Assembly: GCA_037176885.1 (NCBI GenBank)
Contig: JAWWNJ010000094.1
Location: 186,001 to 250,000 of the forward strand
Reading direction: 5' to 3'
Length of the DNA: 64,000 nucleotides
Source: Favolaschia claudopus
Lineage: Eukaryota > Basidiomycota > Agaricomycetes > Agaricales > Mycenaceae
Every line of letters begins with the position of its first letter. Position 1 is the stretch's first letter. The position numbers were made by a program, and so were the translations under genes. The notes under the pieces are model-generated. The model did not search any database and had not been told where the DNA came from. It worked only from the letters and a program-made list of their open reading frames with translations. Of this stretch, positions 20,342-35,820 are shown in pieces.

Positions 20342-23300
20342 ATGTCTCCTGTTGCAATGCCCACCATGGATCCCACACACTTTTCTGAAATATTAGATGC
20401 TCTCCGTACTGCCCCCACAGCCCCCGGTACGCTCTATTCATTCGAATTTCCTCCGCGTTTAAAACAGTTCATAGACGCAAAAGGCGCTGCTGACCGTCTC
20501 GCTCGCGAAGTTGCCAAGATCGGCCTACAGTCACTCGAGTACGTCTTCAATTCAATCGTTCCGCCGTCAATTTACCCCAATTTCCAGAAGCAACGGCTTG
20601 CTCAAATCTCTGCACACTTTTGCAACCAACAAAAAATCCGGATATGAACGGGAATCCGCTGCAATCGCCTTTCAATCTCTAGCTAATATCCTCGGTGCAC
20701 CCGCGGCACCACTCCTGCTCCCGTCTCTCCCGACCATCTTCGAACTCTACATGGACAAAGGCGATGTTGTCCGTAGCGCCGCTACAGCCGCCGTCAAGGC
20801 CATCCTAAAACTATTCCCTCCAGAAGCCACCAGCGTCGTTTTCCGCGCGCTCGAGTCTATCTTGGATAGCGGCAAGTGGCGGACGAAAGTCGGCGTACTA
20901 GACGCCTTCCGATCTTTTGTGGTTCCTGCCAAAGATGCAGTAGCCGCAGAATTAGCTGTTGTATTACCCAAAATTGAAGGCGCTATGCATGACACGAAAC
21001 AAGAGGTTTCCGCCGCCGCAAACAAATGCGCTACTGCATTGTGTGCTACTCTTGCCAATCCCGACCTCACGCCCCATATACCGGTCCTCGTAAAATGTAT
21101 GGCCAGCCCCGACACGGTGCCCGCCTGCATCAAAGCGCTGTCGTCCACGACATTCGTTGCCGAAGTCACGGCGCCAGCTCTTGCCGTCCTAGTCCCTCTC
21201 CTCATCCGAGCTCTCAATGACCGAAGCATGGAAGTCCAACGTCGCACTGTGGTTGTCATTGACAATCTCGTCAAACTCGTGCGGAATCCACAGGTGGCCG
21301 CTCAGTACCTTAGCCCTCTCGTCGAAGGCACGGAACGGATTGCGAAGGGTGCTGCTTTCCCCGAGGTTTTGTAATCTCTTGATCCGTTGTCCGATTCTTT
21401 CTCACGCTATTTCCTAGGTCAGGGCCTTCGGCGAAGCGGCCCTTGAGACTCTACTTAAATCTGGTGCCTCCACTTCCGGACCACCAAAGACGCATCGTGA
21501 TATTGAGGGCGAAACCGCAACGGCGCTTACCGCTTTGTTGACGCTCCTTCCAGAAGACGTCGCGTTCGTCTCCCCGACGTCTCCGAACGGTCCTCGCACC
21601 CCCAAATTCTCGTTACTAGCTCGATCACTGACCTTCCAATCATCTTTGGTGGTCGATTTGGTACATGAACGTCGGTTCAGGGATAAGGAGGCTTGGCATC
21701 GATGTGTGGGAGTTTATCTTGTGCCGTGGACCAACGAAGAGCAAGGCTCGGCTTTCGGCGAGGCCGTCCGCTCCCACTTCCTTGCCATCGATCAGGTATG
21801 GTTTTCTTCTTGCCTGAGAAGCGCAAATGAATTTCGAATATTCTCCATAGGCAAAATATACTGTTGCCAAAAGTAGCAGCGATGAGGGCGAGGTCCTCTG
21901 CGATACTTTGTTCTCGTTAGCCTACGGCGCCCTCCTTTTGTTATCACACACGACATTGCGCCTCATCCGCGGTCGGAGGTATGGTATCCTCGGAACCAAC
22001 GGGTCTGGAAAGTCAACGTTGATGCGCCAACTCCGCGACGGCAAGGTGGAGAACTTTCCTCCTCAAGACCAGCTTCGTGCTGTGATGGTGGAGCATTCCT
22101 TGCAAGGTGAAGACGGATCCCTATCAGTGCTGGACTTTATTGCAGCCGGTAAGCAAGCTCGAACGGTCAGGTATTCTGCCTAAGATTAGTTTTCTTTTCT
22201 AGATCCCGCTCTTACCGGTGTGAAACGCTCGAAAATTCGAGACCAACTCATAGAGGTTGGCTTTGATGACAGTCGGCAAGCCGATATTGTCGGTGGTCTA
22301 TCTGGCGGTTGGAAGATGAAAGTCGAGCTTGCGAGAGCGATGTTATACAACGCTGATTTGCTCTTGCTCGATGAGCCTACCAATCACGTTTGTTCCTCTC
22401 TTTCATTCAATGGACGCCCTCTGAATAAGTTTAACTAGTTGGATCGTGCCTCGGTCAAATGGCTCGAGGAGTATTTGTGTGCTCATACCAATGTAACCTG
22501 TCTCATTGTTAGTCACGATTCCGGGTGAGTCGAGACGCGTCAGATCGTTCCGTGTCGTTGTAACGCCCTCCGTCAGGTTCCTCGACAATGTCACGACAGA
22601 TATTATCCATTACGAGCAGAAGAAGGCAAGCATGTCTGACCTCCCGATGGCTACATCGTCTAACAGGGCCACCGCAGCTTGTCTATTATCCTGGAAATTT
22701 ATCAAATTTCGTTGCCGAACACCCAGAAGCCAAGTCGTACTACACCCTTGCGGCAACCTCTGTCAAGTTCTCATTCCCGCCGCCTGGATCACTCATGGGC
22801 GTCCGAAGCAATACCCGCGCCATTCTGAAGATGTCAAACTGCACTTTCACGTATCCCGGCCGCGATAAGCCAAGTTTGTACAACGTTAGTTGTGCCCTCA
22901 CCCTGTCCAGGTTCATAGGATTCCAATCTCCGCATCCGTCTCTCCACTCATATGAGCAATGTATAGCCGCATAGGTATCGTTGGACCCAACGGTGCTGGT
23001 AAATCAACCCTCATCAAACTGTTAACGGTAACTTCTACTCCTCAGACGTGACATCGGCCATTGATTTGCTATGCGTAGGGCGAAACCGTGCCTCAGGAGG
23101 GCACTGTTTATAAACACCCTTCTCTCCGAGTCGGTTACGTTTCGCAGCATGCAACACATCATATAGGTATAGTCTGGTTCCAAAGCTTAGGGTCTCAATT
23201 AAACTAGTTCTCAGAACGCCATCTGGAAAAAACGCCCATCCAATATATACAGTGGCGTTTCCAAGATGGACATGATCGTATGTCTTCAAAACTTTTGATT

Positions 23301-24476
23301 CCTTGTATTGAATCCAGTTCAGGTGAGCTTCTGGAGAAGGCGACGCGTGTTCTGTCAGCGGAAGAAAAGGCTGTATTAGATCAAGAATGGTTGGGTAGGG
23401 ATGGCTCCAAACGGAAATTGGAGGTTTGCTTTTTCAAGTGCTGTTTGGATCGAAACTCGCTAAGTTCATGATGTAGATGATCATGGGTCGCCAAAAGTTG
23501 AAGAAGTCGTTCCAATACGAAGTCAAGTGGCGAGGACTGGACCACAAATTCAACACTTGGGTGGCGCGGGACGACCTGCTCAACAAGGGATTCACGAAGC
23601 TTGTGCAACAGTTCGATGATTTGGAGTCCTCGCGGGAAGGTGCCGGCTCGCGCGACACCGCTGCCCATCTTGTACGCAAGCACCTGGAAGATATTGGTCT
23701 TGACGGAGATATCGCGCAGTACAACGAAATTTCTGGGCTGTCTGGAGGTATGCTTGCTTGTGTTCACTTGATCAATATGTCTTATTAACCTGAATAGGCC
23801 AGAAAATCAAGCTCGTCATTGCAGCTTGTCTCTGGAACAATCCTCAGGTAATATCTTCCAAGCCACAGCCTACGATGACTGATCTGCTCTTTGTCTCCAG
23901 ATATGTATTCTTGACGAACCGAGTAATTTCCTGGATAGGGAAGCGCTTGGAGGGCTTGCTGTCGCTATCAGAGATTGGGCTGGCGCCGTGGTAATATTTC
24001 CCCGCTTCATTAATCTGCCTTCGCTCAATCTCATTTTTGTAGGTTATCATTTCGCACAACCATGAATTCGTCTCGGCATTATGTAAATCTTGATCCAACT
24101 CTAATTATTCTTGGACGACGTGCCTGACTTCTTCATCTCAGGTCCGGAGATTTGGAACGTCGACGCGGGCCATATGACGCACCAGGGCAAGGCTGGTGTC
24201 GTGGAAGATGCCTTCTTGGACTCGAAGTCACCAAAAGGAAGCGGAACCAATACGCCTGTGCGGTCCAGACTTGGTACCCCTGCCGCGTCAGCATCTGCTA
24301 CTCCAGTTGGCAGCGGAGCTGAAGACAACGGCTCACCCCAACCCGGTGTTGTCGTGAAGAAGAAAAAGAAGGTGACCCGTAACCAACTCAAGGCACAGGA
24401 GGAACGCCGGCGGTTGAGGAAACTGGCCTGGTTGACTCACGGTGGTCCCAAGCCCGAGGACACCGATAGCGACTGA
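20342..24476 (+). CDS. EF3-family ribosomal ABC-F ATPase, probably New1 type
   Basis: Seventeen exons from 20342-20538 to 24142-24476 total 3303 bases, 1100 residues. Order: about 320 residues of HEAT repeats (KWRTKVGVLDAF, VVPAKDAV), a linker, ABC1 (GTNGSGKST, signature LSGGWKMKVELARA, LLLLDEPTNHLD), ABC2 (GPNGAGKST, LSGGQKIKLVIAAC, CILDEPSNFLD) with a chromodomain insertion (SFQYEVKWRGLDHKFNTWV), and a lysine-rich end (VKKKKKVTRNQLKAQEERRR, WLTHGGPKPEDTDSD). EF3 and New1 act on the ribosome, helping E-site tRNA release or peptide-chain termination and recycling. The LSGGQ in ABC2, ISHNHEFVSALCPE and the WLTHG-PEDTD tail recall New1 more than EF3, which ends in long lysine blocks; no Asn/Tyr-rich prion domain is present. 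ABC2 has PSN instead of PTN. Intron 22626-22677 is GC-AG. Confidence 0.88.
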
Positions 24477-25390
24477 CATCTTCATCCCGCTCCCTCCCGC
24501 TCACCAGTCTGGTTTTAGAGTTCGTTTTGTATGTTCTGGAGGTCAACCATATTGTAAACCAAACAACGCCGAGTGCCTAATTAGGAAATAATGGTTTCGA
24601 GATACCTCTTTGCTCATCCTGCCTCGGAACGCCACTCTACTGTCTCCGTTATATATGATGCTTTCTTCCGCGATGCTGATCGACGCTTGGCGTGGTATCG
24701 AAGCTCGAGCGCTATCGCGTTATCCGTCATTGTAGAATTGAATCATCCCATGGTCGCCGACATTAAAATTCTTCATTAATTCTTGTTGTGATAGCCGGAA
24801 GCGCTCTCAGCGTAGACCGAATGTTCCGTCAGAGACTCTTCCTTGTACTCATTCTCCCCGACCTAATGCCTGGTCAGCAGCTCTGTATTAACGCCGCCTT
24901 TGAGTGGAATTCCAAACCAAATCCGAATTCGCTGAATCCGATAAACGGCTTGAGACACGGCCTCCGATCGCTTCGTCGGTGGCCGGAATCGTCAAGCTAA
25001 TGACTTCTTACTTCTTTGTCTTGTTGATCCTTTTAGCAATTGCCAGCTTTCCCAACAAGCCCTGTAAGTACTGGACAATCGCACGACTCCACGCTTCTGG
25101 GTCTATCACTGGAGATTCGGGAGCCGATTCATATTCTCTACATCTAGTGCACAGTCATGAAGTACATATAAGTTAGCGAACTGTCTGAAGCTCGACCACT
25201 AGCGGATCCTTTGTATTGTACTGTATGTGATTAATAAAGTTCTTTAAGTTCTTGGGCGTCCATAGCAATAATATAAAAGGCCTGGGTATTAGAATCAAAT
25301 TAAGGCACGTAAGTTAATAAGAAGTCAAGAAAAATCTAGATGCAAGAAGCCAGCATCGCTGGTGGAAACCAAAAAAAAAAACCGCTGGTT
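24477..25390. other. Convergent intergenic region, no gene recognised
   Basis: 914 bases between the EF3/New1 and homeodomain genes. It becomes AT-rich from 25190 to 25340 with a run of nine or ten A at 25371-25381, consistent with 3' ends. Short frames at 24591-24779 and 24788-25176 are not family-like. Confidence 0.3.
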
Positions 25391-26676
25391 TCAGTATCCG
25401 CGACCCCATTTGCGGGAATCCAGGACGGTGTCTTCATGACTTCGCCCGCGGCGATTCGAGGATGTGGGAGGAATTTGCGAGGCCAGCGAGCGGGACGTGG
25501 CAGGGCCGGGAACAGAGGACTCGTAGTCAATGTCGTCTGCATTGTCATCCGGCGAGAGTGAAAACGATTGGTGGGCAGTGGTCGATTGGCGATTGGTTTG
25601 TCTCATCGACTGTCGCTTATTTTGGAACCTTCAAGATGTCGTTTAATTTCGATCGGAGAGCGGAAAACAGAATCAGCGCTCACCAGATTTGGACGCTCCT
25701 TGGCGACATATCCAACGCCTTCGCGAGGGCGAGCCGCTCCTCGGTTGAAGGGAATGCTGTTCGGGCGTAAGTCTTAGAGCTGTCGTTAGCCTCGTCGGAG
25801 AGCAGGAAACAAAGGAAAGTTCACGTCATTGAGTATGCGTAGCTGACCGGCGTCTGCGCGCTTGCGTTTCTTTTTCACGGTTGGTTCGTCTGGGCTGACG
25901 GGAGAAATGGGAGGAGGGGTCGGCGGAGATCCGTGGTGCCCGTGCGGTGGTGAGCCTCCGCGTACATAGGCTCGAGGATCATTTGCCATTAATTGTGGAC
26001 TGAGCGACGGAACACATCGCGGGTCGTAGCCATAGGCATTGGAAGGAGGGTAAGATGATGTGGTATACGACGGTGGGTAAGACGCAGTTGGTGAGCGAAT
26101 GTGGCTGTTGGCGGTGGGAGCCCCGTTATAGGGTTGATTCTGGTAAGGCGAAGCCCATCGCTCGTCCTGCCTCGGGGTCGGTGTAGTGTTCAAAGGAGGG
26201 AGCTTTCGCGGATCTGAATGATGATGCCCTGGGGCTACTGTGGCTGGCCGCTGGTTGTATGCTGCAGGATAGGTGGGTTGGGAATACCGAGGGTCATCGT
26301 AGTACCCGAACTGTGGAGCGGCCATCGCTTAGAGCAAGGCGGAGTTAGCGATTCAAACCTTTGTACACGTTTGAGACTCACGGGCATTGTTGGGCTGCCA
26401 TTGATTATTGTAAGATTGATTGTAGTCATATCGGTTGGGTGAAGAACGCGGTTGCGAATAGTGAGGAGGGGGCCCTGTCTAGCAAATTGAGTGCTCTAGG
26501 ACAAAGAAAACTAGGTAGAGAAACAGACCTGGAAAATGTGAGATTGGGAAGGCCGAAGAAATTGGCGGTAGAAGAGTCCGCCCACCCTGTCCTGTCTGAA
26601 AAAACACTCCACTTTGGTCCGGAGCGGGAGTTCGCGCTCGATGAGTATTGTAATAACGATCGTCCCGATTCGACAT
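25391..26676 (-). CDS. Homeodomain transcription factor
   Basis: Exons 26676-26529, 26474-26382, 26327-25825, 25772-25684 and 25628-25391 total 1071 bases, 356 residues. The N-terminal 230 residues are disordered and rich in Tyr, Pro and Ser, with PPTPPPISPVSP just before the domain. The homeodomain begins KKKRKRADAGQLRILND at about residue 232 and continues across two introns through YARTAFPSTEERLALAKAL and SPRSVQIWFQNKRQSMRQ, with helix 3 WFQN intact. The tail is Ser-rich. Both domain introns fall at positions that leave the fold split into three exons. Related fungal homeodomain proteins regulate development; the target here is unknown. The gene is divergent from the NDR kinase across 1.2 kb. 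Start 26676 is the first ATG of the frame (MSNRDDRYYN). Confidence 0.88.
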
Positions 26677-27869
26677 AGTTAAGCAAGTAGATAGTAGTTA
26701 AATGGAAGAAGAGGAAGAAGAATATTATGTGGGGAAAGGCAAGCAATGAGTTGTATGGATTTAAGTATCAGGGAACACGCGGGGTGTGGCATTCGTTGTA
26801 GCTATGACTGGGGGCGCTAGCGACCAGAACGTTATTCAGGAACGAGTGCGAGTGGGAAACGCGAGGGCCTGCAGTGACACGAGGTGGGTGGGCGTTATGT
26901 AGGCCTGGTTAAGGGCAGAGGGTCGAAGCGGACGCGTAAAAAAGACACAGCGTTTGGGTGCGCTGTTGTTCTGCCAAAGGAGGTAAAGCTGAGCTTCCGT
27001 GCGGGGGAGCTTGTGAACCCAGATCATCGGAGCTCGAACGATGGCAGGGCTTCTTTGAGAAACAGCAGTGCCACGAGTCATTGCGGTTGTCATTAACGTC
27101 TGAAGCGTCCGCCTCGTGTACGCCGGGCGCAAGTCGTCATCAGATATTATTTTATTATCAAAGAAAATCGGCGACAAACAAGTCAGGGTTGAAAAAGCTA
27201 TGCTGAACAGACACCCTACACGCCGCACCGTCGTCGTGATGAAAAAATGGCCCCGAATCTAGACAAGACAGATGAATCTCGAGTTGAAATTTGTCGGATT
27301 GAACGTGGATTGCAAGGCGGATGCAAGTCGTGGAAAGCGAAAGCATAAGTATGGCAGAGCAATGGCAGAATACGGCGTCGACAAAAAAAATGACAGCCCA
27401 TGCAGCATTTCCGGGGACCGCTTTTGCAAGCGATGAGGAGGCTGAGACAGCACGAGGCACATACGTACGCTTGTCTTGTCGATAATCAGTGGATCCCGAG
27501 GGTGAAAGACCATCATGAGGGCAGAGGGCAGGTGGTGACGAGGACAAGACAATCATGAACGGCGTCTTAGGGAGATGAATTGCTTCGTACAATTTCACCG
27601 ACGTCGGCGTCGATATTCGACAACAGTTGGTCGAAGCAATCGTTTGCGATCACTAGCGATCACTATATCCCATCAATTACCAAATCCGGTCTCCTTAGCT
27701 CAGCTTAGCTTCACCGTCGACTATCCTATACCACGGCTCAACATACGCTGCCTCTTCAACGCGGTCCAAGCGACGCTCTCGCTTCCTAGGCTATCCAGTC
27801 GCCTCTGATCTGCGGCTTCCAGGGAGGCTATTGAGTTGAACAGCCCATTCCGAGCGTGGTATACCTCCA
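26677..27869. promoter_or_regulatory. Long divergent promoter region, homeodomain gene and NDR kinase
   Basis: 1193 bases with no gene-like frame. An intercept of AT-rich sequence at 27140-27190 and a pyrimidine-rich stretch before 27870 are visible. Repeated GCGATCACTAGCGATCACTA at about 27647-27666 is a direct repeat of ten bases. The length fits genes under complex regulation. Confidence 0.35.
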
Positions 27870-31276
<3,407 letters not shown>

Positions 31277-31774
31277 TATCATGACACACACGACCATATT
31301 CAAGTCTCGGAATCAAGACGATCTCATTCATCACATACTAACAGCATACCCTATTTCATCAGCATCCCTTGTCCTTATGCCAACTAGCGTCAACCAATGT
31401 AGTTCTACAGTCGATCTTCTGGCAATCGTATACTATTATTATCTAACATCATTGTGTGTTGTTTAGTATCGAGAATATATCCACGTCAAGCCCCGCTAGT
31501 TGTTCTCATCGACCGCAAGAATAAGTACATTATGGTTACAACAGGGTGTGATAGTACAACAAAAGTATGGTACATATGGTACACTTCTATCTTGAATACA
31601 GTTACAGTGGTGAAATAAATAGGATAAATAGCAAGCTCTGTGTGGCTAATAAGTTATTGAGTTTTGTCCGATTCCTATAGCTAGATAAATATCGGCAATG
31701 CAGATGAAACGAGAAAGAGCGTGACTGCAAATCTAGAAAGACCAAAGAAAAATGAACGAGTGTGGCCAGCAGTG
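31277..31774. other. Convergent spacer between the NDR kinase and a C2H2 gene
   Basis: 498 bases, AT-rich, with several TATAT and AATAAATA words (for example GAAATAAATAGGATAAATAG at about 31612-31631) that probably serve 3' end formation of both genes. No gene is seen. Confidence 0.35.
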
Positions 31775-32977
31775 TTATTTGCGGTAGGGATGCATTCCAC
31801 GGTCGTAATCCTCTTCTTCGTCGGAGGATACGCTGTGGCTTCTTCGCGAGCTCGAGCTCGAAGCAGATGCACTGCTGTTCCGGCGATGACCCCACCTTCC
31901 GGACGAAGATGCGTGGTGGGAAGAGCTGGACAGAGGGACACCCGCACTTGCTTCGCTACCCGGCGGCACCAAGGGAGTAGTATGTACTCGGGCGTGCCTG
32001 CGCATATTGCTAAGGACGCTGAAGCTACGTCCACAGCCGTCGACGGGACAAACAAACGCTAAGAAAGGTTTAGATCGTTGAAAATATCGAAGGTGACGAG
32101 ACATACGTTTCTCTCCTGTGTGGCTGTTGAGGTGGATCTGCATGAAGAAGATTTGATGAGCTGGTGGTTTTGTAGTCAGTCAAAAGGCGGTAACAGACCT
32201 TCAGACTACTTGGTCTCGTGAAGCCTTTGCCACAATAAGTACATTCGTACTTTGATTGCGCACCGGAGGTTGACGCGTCGGGAGACGCGAATCCAAGCAT
32301 CCCAGACGGTTGGAAACGCGCAACCGGTGTCCGATCGTCGTCGCCTACCCGAGGACCATAGAATCCGGTTGAGATTGTGGGCGGTAATGTATCACCAGGG
32401 CGGGCATAATAAGGCTGCATCACGGGCGAATTGTAGTCAATTGGTGGCCGCGCCGCTCTAGGGTCGTTCCGTGGGTCATAGGCCGGAAGCCCGCTAGCTT
32501 GGTGCAAATGCGGTGATGATGAGTGTGGAGGATATGTAGCACGGTCGTAGGACATGGTTCGAGAGGGGGCAGTTTGATAGTCTGGATGCGACGCGTGAGG
32601 CGCATGAGAAGATCTAGAAGGAGCTCGTGTGGGCTGAGAATAGGGATCGGTACTTGACCGAGACGGAGGCTGTCAAAATTGAAGTTAATGTGGGTCCGGG
32701 AACAATAACAAGGCGACATACACGCGTGCTACTCGGGCGGGAGTGGGGTTGGTGGCCATATGAGAGGCGCGAGCCTTCTTCGTCGTTGACACGTAGACGA
32801 GCAAGTGTCATGGCAGGGGATTCCGGTGGAACTCTAGAGGAGAGTTCTTACACGAGAATCAACGATAAGTCCCAGGGCAACTTTGAGGTAATATGATGGC
32901 TGACCTCTGAACAGATCACCTATAGGCGGCAGTACAGGACGATCGTGTGACCGACGGCTGCCCGACGAAGAAGACAT
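31775..32977 (-). CDS. C2H2 zinc-finger transcription factor (two fingers)
   Basis: Exons 32977-32905, 32846-32722, 32669-32199, 32137-32107 and 32058-31775 total 984 bases, 327 residues. A short start MSSSSGSRRSHDRPVLPPIG is followed by a long disordered region rich in Pro, Ser, His and Tyr. Then come two fingers: CTYCGKGFTRPSSLK with IHLNSHTGEK supplying the His pair, and FVCPVDGCGRSFSVLS with MRRHARVH. The linker TGEKPF is canonical and is cut by two introns, leaving a 31-base exon for the first finger's helix. The C-terminus is Ser-rich then acidic (SVSSDEEEDYD). An in-frame ATG at 33025 would add 16 residues. Fungal C2H2 proteins of this build control stress or fruiting development, but the role here is not known. 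Confidence 0.85.
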
Positions 32978-33408
32978 CGCGAGAGGAGGAAGCGGAGGAA
33001 GGACGACGGAAGAGAGTGCAATCATGTTTTGGGGGATCCAGTTATATTTGAAGTTCAGAGTTTAAATCAAGGACCCGGAGACGAAAAAACCAAGCCGCAT
33101 TTGGGATGGGAAGAGCTTATGAGTCGGGATTGGGTCTCCAGGCGGACTAGGCAGTGCATTTTGAGATCAGGATTGGGACGGAAGCAGCCTAAGCAACGAC
33201 CCGCAACCAGCAGCAACAGACAAGCACAACCGCGTAAATAACCGCTTGCAGCTCAGCCGCGTAGATCTTGCAGATTATCGGAACGGAAAATTGCACCGGT
33301 TTCCATCGAGAGGTAAAAAGGTAAACAGAATATTTTTGAGAAGGAGGAAGAAGGAAAGAACATTCAAACTCCGCCAAAAAACATTGATGGAGAACTATCT
33401 ACTGCATA
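32978..33408. promoter_or_regulatory. Spacer holding the C2H2 gene promoter
   Basis: 431 bases between the C2H2 start and the BolA stop, in tandem orientation. No clear motif; the part next to BolA should carry its 3' end. Confidence 0.3.
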
Positions 33409-33977
33409 CTATTGAACCACATCTTCCTCCGTCTTAGTCTGCAACGATAAAGCGTGTAGTCCGGCATCTAGCTCCTCCTTCAAGGCGGCATAGACTAGCC
33501 GATGTCGCTGCATTGTCGTCTGCGGGGACGTCGGTCAGCGAGGATCACTCTGCAGATCAACGAGCATCGAAAAATCACCTTGGCTTGAAACGAAGCCGAC
33601 ACTATATGGACGGTGAAATCTGCGTAAAGACATAAATCAACGAGCGATGTCACCGTCGCGGTGGTGTGGACAAGTACGGGTTTCGCCTGTTCCGTCACTT
33701 CCTTGCGCACGCATGGGTGCATGGTGACGGTGCTGCCACGAATCATTGGTAATCTTCAATACCGACGGGTTGAATTGGGCAGTAAGCTGCAACAACCCCA
33801 CGGATGAGCGGGCGGGGAGGCGGAGAACGGCCATCCTGATAATTGATTCACCTTTTCGCGAATCGCAATTTCCACGGGACCAGGTTGTTGAGAGGCGGGC
33901 ATCGCTGAAGTGGTCGCCATACGGAAACGAGTGCTGGGAAAAGATCGCAAAGACGATCCCAACCGGAATAACCGCAT
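33409..33977 (-). CDS. BolA-family protein, probably mitochondrial
   Basis: Exons 33977-33852, 33786-33678, 33619-33579 and 33519-33409 give 128 residues. The first 20 residues, MRLFRLGSSLRSFPSTRFR, are basic and hydrophobic without acids, which suggests a mitochondrial presequence. A second in-frame ATG (MATTSAM) would give a cytosolic form of about 109 residues. The BolA fold is clear: GPVEIAIREK, FNPSVLKITNDSWQHRHHAPM, ETHFTVHIVSASFQAK and TTMQRHRLVYAALKEEL. The conserved His of QRHRLVY and the loop HRHHAPM can bind a 2Fe-2S cluster together with a monothiol glutaredoxin. BolA proteins assist iron-sulfur cluster transfer or iron sensing. The gene is divergent from the unknown gene at 34323. 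Confidence 0.92.
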
Positions 33978-34322
33978 TCACACCAATGATTCAACGAGGG
34001 CTCCGGTCAAGTTGCGCAAAAGTTGGTTGCGTGCCCGACGCTGATGAGACCAAAAAATGTCAAATACAGTATCTCTCCAACGGGGCGGATTAACGGGTAA
34101 TTAATGACCTTGAAGCCCGTTGAATCAGAAATTCCTAGTATACCGACGACAAGTTACAACCGACGGGGGCAAGCAGGACGAGGAGGATCGCTAGTATTTA
34201 ATTTTCGGGCAATCGCAGCTATGATCCGTTGTAACTCACCCGTCGATCCGTTGAAAACAAACAAAGCAAATCAGCAATTGCCGAGCAATCATCTCTTTTG
34301 ACCTCGACGCGTCAACAACGCG
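33978..34322. promoter_or_regulatory. Divergent promoter of BolA and the unknown gene at 34323
   Basis: 345 bases. CGTTGAATCAGAAATTC and GATCCGTTG words occur, but no known element is placed with confidence. Confidence 0.35.
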
Positions 34323-35820
34323 ATGGACGACAACGACGCGACCCCGCCATCCCCGCAACTCGAATCTGAGATGAGCAGACACCAGCGCAATCTTGTTGAT
34401 CTCTGTCTCGAGGAGGGTCAGTACGAGCAGGCTATCGACGTTCTAAACCAGCTTCGCGCTCCAAATCTCAAACCTTCCGCGTATGTCTCCACTAATTGAC
34501 CTCTTCCTTACCTCACACTTCCTAGCGCGCATATTCGACAACTACTGTTCATCGCACTTTACTCTTCGCGCGACTCTGGTGCAGACAAGACGCTCAGTGA
34601 GATGACTTCATCTCCCAGCAAGAGACCAAAGAAATCGCATCTCCTTCCATCTCCGGGTGCGACCCTTGCCTCCCAACAGCTGCTAGTTTCATTTGCAATT
34701 ACCAATTCGCCTGCCGCTGTCATCAGGCCTCTTCGCCCTGCTGGCACTGATGCAGCCGTCGAGGGCGACAACGAAAGTCTTGTTGCCACCGAATCAATGT
34801 GCATCAGTCGCTGCAAGAACTGTTGGGAGATCTTGGCAGACGGCTTTTTGGCCCGCAATCGGCCCAACCCAAAAGGCAAAGGCAAGCAGAACGATAGCAG
34901 TTTCGATTTGGACGTCGAATCCCAGATACCGGTTGGCGAATCTGCGTGGCCCGTATTAGACTGGCTTCTTCTCATCTTCGAGCGCGATGAACAAGAAAAT
35001 CCAACTCTGCGTAAGATGATTTTCAATGGTAGATCTTACGGCAATTGTTCATCTCAAATGTAGCTCATCACTCTGTCCTCTTGTTGGAACAACTCGGAAC
35101 GCCTACTAGACGCAACACTGATGCGTCTCTCTCTGTTGTGATGCACTGTCTACAGCAGTCTGACGAACGCCGTCGTATGATGGGCTCGCGCCTGATGAAC
35201 TTGGTACCATCTCGCTCTTTTCCTTGCTTCTTGTTCACTCAACCTTTTTATCTCAGTTAATCAACTTGTCATCCACAACGCAGCTGGATTTTCCAATGCT
35301 GGTTCTCTCGGTGTTCAATCACCTTTCGCCGTTATCCCAAAACGATATTTCGTCGTTCATGTCTAGTCTCACGCCCTCACCAGCCGTGTCCAAGTTCAAG
35401 ATCGCCTTGTACCAAAAATATTTCAGCGACAGCAACGACGCAGCAAGGGTCGCAGCGCGTCCTCGACCACAAGCGCGTGCCCAGCCAAAAGGTTCGCCGG
35501 TCAAAGCTCGTGCTGTGCCTGAAGCACCTCCCCTGGTCAACCGATATCGCGCTCCCGGGTCTTCAGAAATACTGCGTCTCATGGAAGCAACTACCACCGC
35601 TCCATCCGTATCCGTCGATTCGCTACACAAACTCAAGTTTGAACTTTTGGTTTCCTACAACGCCTTCCAAACAGAGGCCGCAGCTACCGACAAAGATCCT
35701 GAATGGCCTAATATACTTCGGAACGGGATCATGGCAAAAACACTGGATTCTGCGTTCGGGGGGACGGAAGACCCTGGAGGTTACCGAGATTTACTGAAGA
35801 TGGTATTGAATGCACACTAA
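34323..35820 (+). CDS. Unknown protein, 448 residues
   Basis: Exons 34323-34480, 34526-35010, 35064-35203 and 35257-35820 total 1347 bases and splice cleanly. The N-terminus (RHQRNLVDLCLEEGQYEQAIDVLNQLR) is helical and reads like one TPR/HAT-type hairpin, followed by IRQLLFIALYSS. The middle has helical stretches with WPVLDWLLLIFERDEQENPTL, VLLLEQLGTP and LVLSVFNHLSPLS. The last third has a basic, proline-rich segment (ARPRPQARAQPKGSPVKAR) and ends in a helical domain (LKFELLVSYNAFQTEA..., GYRDLLKMVLNAH). It could be a helical-repeat scaffold. I recognise no family, no catalytic motif, no signal peptide and no membrane segment. The start is the first ATG after a pyrimidine-poor leader and matches a clean N-terminal MDDND. 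Confidence 0.75.
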
